The translations under genes were made by a program, and so were the position numbers. Below the pieces are notes generated by a model, which was not told the origin of the DNA, ran no database searches, and saw only the letters and a program-made list of their open reading frames with translations. A stretch of 64,000 nucleotides of DNA. Source: Ornithodoros turicata (taxonomy: Eukaryota > Arthropoda > Arachnida > Ixodida > Argasidae). Shown one piece after another: positions 57,405 through 64,000 of this stretch. Location: contig NC_088207.1 of the NCBI RefSeq assembly GCF_037126465.1, positions 39,864,143 to 39,928,142 of the forward strand. The letters are read 5' to 3'. Numbering within the stretch: the first letter of the stretch is position 1; each line of letters begins with the position of its first letter.

Positions 57405-58190
57405 AGATACCAGCATTTCTGCTCGAATAGCAAAATAGCTATGACTTCAAAAATTAAACACATGCTAAACAAACTACCATCAACTGCTATCAGATAATTA
57501 TTGCATAATGCTACATACAGTCGCATTGCCCCTGCGTAAAGAAACCACAGGACAAGGGTACACAAATTCACTTAAGCGATGAGGGAAAAGGCTTAAGACC
57601 TCAGGTCACCACACATCGCCACGCGGCTAGCACAAGATAACAACAAGATACTAGCGGCGGGTAAAATGGTATCACTGCTAAACAAGTCCCAACATGCCAT
57701 GATGACGTCACAAACCAAGAAAAAAGCACACACGCGCGCGCACACAGCAGCTCAGGAATGCACAAGGAGAGGTGCTCTATTGGAATTTCTACTCCTGGCT
57801 CAGACACCAACATTTCTGCTCAAATACCCATAACTGCAAGATTAAGTACTGCTTACTTCATCGAGCACCCAACAAAATCAAACAAACAAACAAACAAAAA
57901 CAAACAAACCCACTTTCCATGATAGAACACTATTCAGCTTTACCAAGTGATTTTCTTCTGCTTTAGCAGTGAAAGAAAAAAAGAGCCATGAAAAATTAAC
58001 ACGTACTTTTGCTTGAATAGCTATAACTGCAAAAAAAAAAAAAAAACTGAAGCACATGCTAATAAACGGAGAAAAAGGCACCCATTTCTGCTATCAGATA
58101 ATTATTGCATAATGCTACATACACAGTCGCATTGTCCCTGTGTAAAGAAAGCACAGGACAAGGGTACACAAATCGAATTGGGAAAATCAC
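57405..58190. repeat. Imperfect tandem duplication upstream of PolB, left arm
   Basis: The block at 57,405-57,600 recurs at about 58,000-58,190, offset 603 bp. Both contain TTCTGCTATCAGATAATTAT-like sequence, GCATAATGCTACATA, and ACAGGACAAGGGTACACAAA. TTTCTGCTCGAATAGC-like motifs occur four times between 57,410 and 58,460. An AC microsatellite follows at 58,379-58,404. Confidence 0.75.
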
Positions 58191-59505
58191 TTCTACTCGC
58201 GCAGCATAATACGATATCCGCTGATTTTTTTTACGGGCGAAAATTGCAATAAGAAGCCACTGCTATGCAAGTGCAACAACCCTTATTTTTAAACCAACAT
58301 TTCATGCAATACCACATAAATTTATCACTCGAGTCACACGAAAAGGCATACACAATGTACTTACTGGTTAAGTGGGGTCACACACACACACACACACACA
58401 CACAACACAGACACAACGAGCGACAGTGAAAAATAAGAAATTACACGCACTTCTGCTCGAATAGCAAAGTGTCAAGCATGACAAAACAGATTTTCTACCA
58501 CCAGAAAATTATTAAACAGAATAACACAATATTCGCAAAAATTAAGCTTGTGTGGCAAACACACAACCTGAGGAACACACCTATTCACATCTGCTTTCTG
58601 AATTTGTTATACAGGCGTGAGCGATTCGATAAGAATATAAAGCACGCTGCTTGGAGAAAGCATATATCATGTGTAACGCAGTCTACTCTATTGAAAATGC
58701 GATAAACCTTATTTTTCAAACAAAAAAATCACAGTCGGCATAATATACGGCAATATCGGCTATATCACTGAAGTGAAACACAATGAACTTACTTGTCAAG
58801 TGGGGACCCAGCTGCACAAACGCGCACGCACACTCACACATTTTTAGTGCCTCACAACGAGCAAAAACCCAAGGTCTATTCACAGCCACATAAATTCATA
58901 TTATTCCTCACGTCAATAATTATCCAACCATCGTCAAAACGGGGAACACGCATATGCCAATGCGAAACAATAGGCCTTCCCGCCGTATGTAATACGATAT
59001 CGCCAGTCGACCGTCCCAAAGCAAAAAAGAAACACAGCATCTCAGGAATGCATGTTGCCTATACATCCAAGAACAGCGTGCAGCAATTATAACACAGAAT
59101 GAGATTCATTTTCCTTGCCCTTTTGTTTTGCTTGCATAAAAATATTTCACAAGAAATATTAGAGAGTGAAAAAGGAGAACAGCATTCGCTACACCCTGTA
59201 GCTCTTATCATTTTTAAACAAACCAGTTTTCATAACCACACTACCATTCACTAAATAGGGGAGTCACTAATGATTCAAATAAGATAAAATATCATTCCAT
59301 CATCATTGATTGCAAACTTCACGCAAGAATAAGCAACTGCTGCGTGTCGTATTTTTCTTATAAGAAACACCAAATCTCGCCCTGTTAAATACCAACAGCA
59401 ACGATTTTTTTGAATTTTGTATTTATTTTTGTCCTTTCCAGCAGCTCATTACTTTGTGCGAGTCATCAAAAATTTAAAATTTCTGATCTGCTGACAAAAC
59501 AGTGT

Positions 59506-59593
59506 ACGGGGAAACGATAACGGAGCGCGCGTCATTGCGTCAAGCGTGTCCTAACTGCGTGAACGGGCCGGGATACGGCTCACGTGGGGGGGC
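59506..59593. other. 88-bp unique spacer at the palindrome centre
   Basis: This is the only non-palindromic sequence between the arms. It is GC-rich (CGGAGCGCGCGTCATTGCG inside; ends ACGGGG and GGGGGGGC) and unlike the AT-rich arms. It is not self-complementary overall, so it is neither a perfect hairpin loop nor a simple adapter. Each arm ends on ACACTGTTTTGTCAG read inward, which may be an element terminus. Confidence 0.8.
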
Positions 59594-60908
59594 ACACTGT
59601 TTTGTCAGCAGATCAGAAATTTTAAATTTTTGATGACTCGCACAAAGTAATGAGCTGCTGGAAAGGACAAAAATAAATACAAAATTCAAAAAAATCGTTG
59701 CTGTTGGTATTTAACAGGGCGAGATTTGGTGTTTCTTATAAGAAAAATACGACACGCAGCAGTTGCTTATTCTTGCGTGAAGTTTGCAATCAATGATGAT
59801 GGAATGATATTTTATCTTATTTGAATCATTAGTGACTCCCCTATTTAGTGAATGGTAGTGTGGTTATGAAAACTGGTTTGTTTAAAAATGATAAGAGCTA
59901 CAGGGTGTAGCGAATGCTGTTCTCCTTTTTCACTCTCTAATATTTCTTGTGAAATATTTTTATGCAAGCAAAACAAAAGGGCAAGGAAAATGAATCTCAT
60001 TCTGTGTTATAATTGCTGCACGCTGTTCTTGGATGTATAGGCAACATGCATTCCTGAGATGCTGTGTTTCTTTTTTGCTTTGGGACGGTCGACTGGCGAT
60101 ATCGTATTACATCCGGCGGGAAGGCCTATTGTTTCGCATTGGCATATGCGTGTTCCCCGTTTTGACGATGGTTGGATAATTATTGACGTGAGGAATAATA
60201 TGAATTTATGTGGCTGTGAATAGACCTTGGGTTTTTGCTCGTTGTGAGGCACTAAAAATGTGTGAGTGTGCGTGCGCGTTTGTGCAGCTGGGTCCCCACT
60301 TGACAAGTAAGTTCATTGTGTTTCACTTCAGTGATATAGCCGATATTGCCGTATATTATGCCGACTGTGATTTTTTTGTTTGAAAAATAAGGTTTATCGC
60401 ATTTTCAATAGAGTAGACTGCGTTACACATGATATATGCTTTCTCCAAGCAGCGTGCTTTATATTCTTATCGAATCGCTCACGCCTGTATAACAAATTCA
60501 GAAAGCAGATGTGAATAGGTGTGTTCCTCAGGTTGTGTGTTTGCCACACAAGCTTAATTTTTGCGAATATTGTGTTATTCTGTTTAATAATTTTCTGGTG
60601 GTAGAAAATCTGTTTTGTCATGCTTGACACTTTGCTATTCGAGCAGAAGTGCGTGTAATTTCTTATTTTTCACTGTCGCTCGTTGTGTCTGTGTTGTGTG
60701 TGTGTGTGTGTGTGTGTGTGACCCCACTTAACCAGTAAGTACATTGTGTATGCCTTTTCGTGTGACTCGAGTGATAAATTTATGTGGTATTGCATGAAAT
60801 GTTGGTTTAAAAATAAGGGTTGTTGCACTTGCATAGCAGTGGCTTCTTATTGCAATTTTCGCCCGTAAAAAAAATCAGCGGATATCGTATTATGCTGCGC
60901 GAGTAGAA

Positions 60909-61696
60909 GTGATTTTCCCAATTCGATTTGTGTACCCTTGTCCTGTGCTTTCTTTACACAGGGACAATGCGACTGTGTATGTAGCATTATGCAATAATTA
61001 TCTGATAGCAGAAATGGGTGCCTTTTTCTCCGTTTATTAGCATGTGCTTCAGTTTTTTTTTTTTTTTTTTGCAGTTATAGCTATTCAAGCAAAAGTACGT
61101 GTTAATTTTTCATGGCTCTTTTTTTCTTTCACTGCTAAAGCAGAAGAAAATCACTTGGTAAAGCTGAATAGTGTTCTATCATGGAAAGTGGGTTTGTTTG
61201 TTTTTGTTTGTTTGTTTGTTTGATTTTGTTGGGTGCTCGATGAAGTAAGCAGTACTTAATCTTGCAGTTATGGGTATTTGAGCAGAAATGTTGGTGTCTG
61301 AGCCAGGAGTAGAAATTCCAATAGAGCACCTCTCCTTGTGCATTCCTGAGCTGCTGTGTGCGCGCGCGTGTGTGCTTTTTTCTTGGTTTGTGACGTCATC
61401 ATGGCATGTTGGGACTTGTTTAGCAGTGATACCATTTTACCCGCCGCTAGTATCTTGTTGTTATCTTGTGCTAGCCGCGTGGCGATGTGTGGTGACCTGA
61501 GGTCTTAAGCCTTTTCCCTCATCGCTTAAGTGAATTTGTGTACCCTTGTCCTGTGGTTTCTTTACGCAGGGGCAATGCGACTGTATGTAGCATTATGCAA
61601 TAATTATCTGATAGCAGTTGATGGTAGTTTGTTTAGCATGTGTTTAATTTTTGAAGTCATAGCTATTTTGCTATTCGAGCAGAAATGCTGGTATCT
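60909..61696. repeat. Imperfect tandem duplication upstream of PolB, right arm
   Basis: The mirror copy of 57,405-58,190, with the same 603-bp offset. The AC/GT microsatellite is at 60,695-60,720. Confidence 0.7.
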
Positions 61697-62019
61697 GAGG
61701 GTTTAACGCTGAGGGTAGAAATTCCTGTCTGAGATGAATCTGCATTTCACTGCAGTTTGTTTCTTTTAAGTAATATTATTGAAATTCCACAGCCAAAAAG
61801 GGACGGTTGTGTGCATGCTCATGGAAGCGACTTGCATGTCGGAATGACGTGTGATGAGAGCGCGAACTTTGCGCTCAGGTGCGGCAATGGTGTAGGCGGA
61901 CGGAGCATTACGTGAAGCCAAGGGCAAGCTGCGACCTTGAACATGCAGAGCAAGTTTATTTTTAGGCTATGACAACTCCTCGCACCCGTGCATGTTGGGG
62001 CATGCAGCGAGGTCGCCGC

Positions 62020-62056
62020 TATATAAGTGGGGAGGATGTGTAAAGAGGCAGCAGTC
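62020..62056 (+). promoter_or_regulatory. Core promoter of the right PolB gene (TATA and initiator)
   Basis: TATATAAG at 62,021-62,028 and GCAGTC at 62,051-62,056. Identical to the left-arm promoter. Confidence 0.6.
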
Positions 62057-62158
62057 TTCGCATCGCTTCGGGAGTGTGCGGAGCTCGCTTCAAAAGTAAG
62101 TATTTTTCATCCACGCTCTGTGGTGCACGTTTTCTTAGTGTTTCTTCTTTTTTTTCAG
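62051..62158 (+). other. 5' UTR exon and first intron of the right PolB gene
   Basis: The exon runs from about 62,053 to 62,095. The intron is 62,096-62,158 (GTAAGT ... TTTCAG). The second exon starts at 62,159 and the PolB ATG is at 62,200. The arrangement is the same as on the left arm. Confidence 0.65.
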
Positions 62159-62199
62159 TGCCTAGATGCGTGTTCTGCTTTTTTGATCCTCATGATATC

Positions 62200-64000
62200 A
62201 TGGATGATGAGCCATTGGAAGAGAATTCACCATCTTCTCCAGACATTTCACCTGCCACATTGCATGCTCACGTCGAGCGATCACATCCCTATGTGGACAT
62301 TTCCTTCCTGCCTTTCTTTCAAACTGATAGCGCATTTCGAGGTATCGTCAAAGCGTTTGTGCTATTGGCATCTGTTCACGATCAGGGAGTAGAGGACTTG
62401 CGACAATATTTAATGAACCACCTCCACAACATAATTGCTATTTTGCGAGCACAAAGAATACCCTTTAGGTTTTGCATTTGTTCTGACGTTCTAATGATGA
62501 AAGAAAATCGAGGGGATGTAACCGCACACATAGCTCATTTTATGGCGCTTGCTCGCGAAGTCCACAGCGACGGAGCTATTGCAAATACTTTGATGGATGT
62601 GATTCAGGAGTCTACCGGGCGCATTGAAAATTACCAGCGCGAGGGTAGTGGGTTTGTATCCACTGACGTCCAAAAAGTTCAACTGTGTATTTCCGCTGTG
62701 AAAACTAAAAAATTCGGGTGCAATGGGGTACTTCCCACGAATCTGGCTAAACGCAGAAACGTGTTAACGAATGTCCCTTTACCAGAGCGTAAGGAGGGCG
62801 AGTGCTTTAAATACAATACACTTGCCCTCTTGCACCCGCAGGAAAGGAACCGATGGAAAAAATATGAAAATTATGCAACAGAGTACTGGTGGCCTAGTCA
62901 CTTCCCTGTATCCTTCTCTGATCTTGACGAATTTGAAAACCAAAACAAGATTTCCGTCTACGTGTACGCGTACGTCGATCAGGGAGTACATGTGTCGCGA
63001 CCCCCAAAACTAGAATGGGAAAAGAAAATTCACTTGTTGGAAGTAGATGAGCATTTTTTTGGAATTAAGTCCCTCGAACGCTTGTTGACAACAAGAAGTA
63101 ACCATTTCGTATGCGAACGCTGTACACGCTCTTTCGTGAAGGAAGAGAGCATGGCGAAACATCGACGCCTTTGCACGGACGTGAACGAAATCCTGTTGGA
63201 ATTTTGCGAGCCGGGAAAAAATTTTGTAGAGTTTACTAAAATACAGTACATGCAGCTGTACAACTACGTCGTTGCGTTGGACACTGAGAGCGTACTCGCA
63301 CCCAGTGGTGTTGGCATGCAACGTCACATTACCTCTAGCTTCTGTGCTGTGCTCGTGCGTACCCACGACTCAAAGGTGATGCGTATTAGAACACACCACG
63401 GGGAAGATGCGGCAAAGCAGTGTGTGAAGGCGCTCATGGAAATGCGTGATGAAATGATTGCCTTGAACGCCTGCCCCGCTGCGATGGTGCTGAGCGATGA
63501 ACAACAAGCCAAGCACAGAGCTGCCACCCACTGTGCATACTGTAAACGGGAATTCGCGAAAGACCTACCTCGTGTCCGGCATCATGATCATTCGAAGCAT
63601 TGTACTGCGGGTGAGACAAATTATATCGCGACACTGTGCAACCCCTGTAACGTCGCGTGCACTACCAGAGAAAAATTGCCGATCATGGTCCACAATTTGT
63701 CTTATGATTTGGCTGGACTGTTACGGGAATTTCACGTTCTCGGGTGGAAGCGACCTCCCTTCATTGTGGCCAGCTCCATGGAAAAAATTCGTTCGTTCGA
63801 AATTGGTACCTTCCTCTTCAGAGATACCATGCAGTACCTAAATTCATCACTTGGGGAGCTTGTGGAAACCGTGAAATCCATGGGGGGTGCAGAGGCGTTC
63901 CAATGCTTGAAGCAGGTATTTGGAGACGACTACAAAATTTTGCTTCGTAAAGGTGTGTTCCCTTACAGTTACCTTAGTTCTTTTGCAGTGTACGACGAGT
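62200..64000 (+). CDS. Protein-primed family-B DNA polymerase (right arm), partial
   Basis: The second copy of the PolB gene, cut by the window edge after about 600 codons. It includes the Cys/His finger (TGC at 63,112), Exo I (Asp codon 63,280), the endonuclease VII-like Cys/His cluster (63,532-63,648) and Exo II (Asn codon 63,694). The polymerase motifs A-C should lie beyond 64,000. Wherever I compared it, the sequence equals the left copy inverted. It is open throughout. Confidence 0.88.
   Translation, partial: MDDEPLEENSPSSPDISPATLHAHVERSHPYVDISFLPFFQTDSAFRGIVKAFVLLASVHDQGVEDLRQYLMNHLHNIIAILRAQRIPFRFCICSDVLMMKENRGDVTAHIAHFMALAREVHSDGAIANTLMDVIQESTGRIENYQREGSGFVSTDVQKVQLCISAVKTKKFGCNGVLPTNLAKRRNVLTNVPLPERKEGECFKYNTLALLHPQERNRWKKYENYATEYWWPSHFPVSFSDLDEFENQNKISVYVYAYVDQGVHVSRPPKLEWEKKIHLLEVDEHFFGIKSLERLLTTRSNHFVCERCTRSFVKEESMAKHRRLCTDVNEILLEFCEPGKNFVEFTKIQYMQLYNYVVALDTESVLAPSGVGMQRHITSSFCAVLVRTHDSKVMRIRTHHGEDAAKQCVKALMEMRDEMIALNACPAAMVLSDEQQAKHRAATHCAYCKREFAKDLPRVRHHDHSKHCTAGETNYIATLCNPCNVACTTREKLPIMVHNLSYDLAGLLREFHVLGWKRPPFIVASSMEKIRSFEIGTFLFRDTMQYLNSSLGELVETVKSMGGAEAFQCLKQVFGDDYKILLRKGVFPYSYLSSFAVYDE

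Larger units (their letters stand above)
55101..64000. repeat. Giant inverted repeat (palindrome), arms at least 4.4 kb
   Basis: The left arm ends at 59,505 and the right arm begins at 59,594. Paired positions sum to 119,099 near the centre and to 119,101 further out. The only differences I found are one substitution (58,986 T against G at the mirror position 60,113) and a homopolymer (A16 at 58,031-58,046 against T18 at 61,053-61,070). The right arm is cut by the window end, so the full length is unknown. The left bound given is the mirror of base 64,000; the left arm may go further. Confidence 0.95.

Noticed and set aside
59506..59593. Sequencing adapter or hairpin loop at the palindrome centre
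   Set aside because: The spacer is not self-complementary and is too complex for a simple loop. An artefact of another kind is still possible and is kept in the findings.

Overview
The window is eukaryotic. It holds one long host gene with 13 coding exons and standard GT-AG introns, a dense load of small DNA transposons, a tRNA-derived SINE family, an LTR-retrotransposon wreck, a multi-exon P-element/THAP9-type transposase gene, and a very large inverted repeat carrying a family-B DNA polymerase gene. The mix best fits an arthropod, probably a chelicerate such as a tick. The species cannot be fixed from sequence alone. All models were read by eye and no database search was run.

Layout. 1-12.8 kb: mostly non-coding, with MITEs at 2.67-3.24, 6.03-6.34, 9.54-9.86, 11.5-11.8 and 11.86-12.06 kb, and SINE copies at 2.2 and 12.5 kb. 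13.1-15.1 kb: a decayed Ty3/Gypsy-like element with a primer-binding-site-like motif, an integrase remnant and an internal array of 148-bp repeats. 15.9-28.8 kb, minus strand: a complete NOL9/Grc3-type polynucleotide 5'-kinase gene. Its 13 coding exons sum to 2,502 nt, and its introns are filled with hAT, pogo and foldback elements, one nested in another. 28.8-31.4 kb: probable NOL9 promoter side and more repeats. 31.4-39.7 kb, plus strand: a THAP-domain transposase gene in eight coding exons, broken near the C terminus by one extra T, with candidate terminal inverted repeats at 31.38 and 39.69 kb. 39.7-53 kb: SINEs, a pogo/Tigger deletion derivative, two Harbinger-like MITEs and low-complexity tracts; I see no host gene. 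53.1-64 kb: an inverted duplication centred on an 88-bp spacer (59,506-59,593). Each arm is at least 4.4 kb. Each carries the same TATA promoter, the same short 5' exon and intron, and the same protein-primed PolB gene transcribed away from the centre. The left gene is complete (1,167 codons); the right one runs off the window.

How the parts relate. NOL9 is the only clear host gene; it is an rRNA-processing enzyme. The PolB gene resembles those of self-synthesising elements and viruses (Polinton/Maverick, adintovirus and relatives). No capsid, integrase or protease gene is visible here, so the full element lies outside the window or is incomplete. The transposase gene and the MITEs belong to separate families (P, hAT, PIF/Harbinger, pogo/Tigger).
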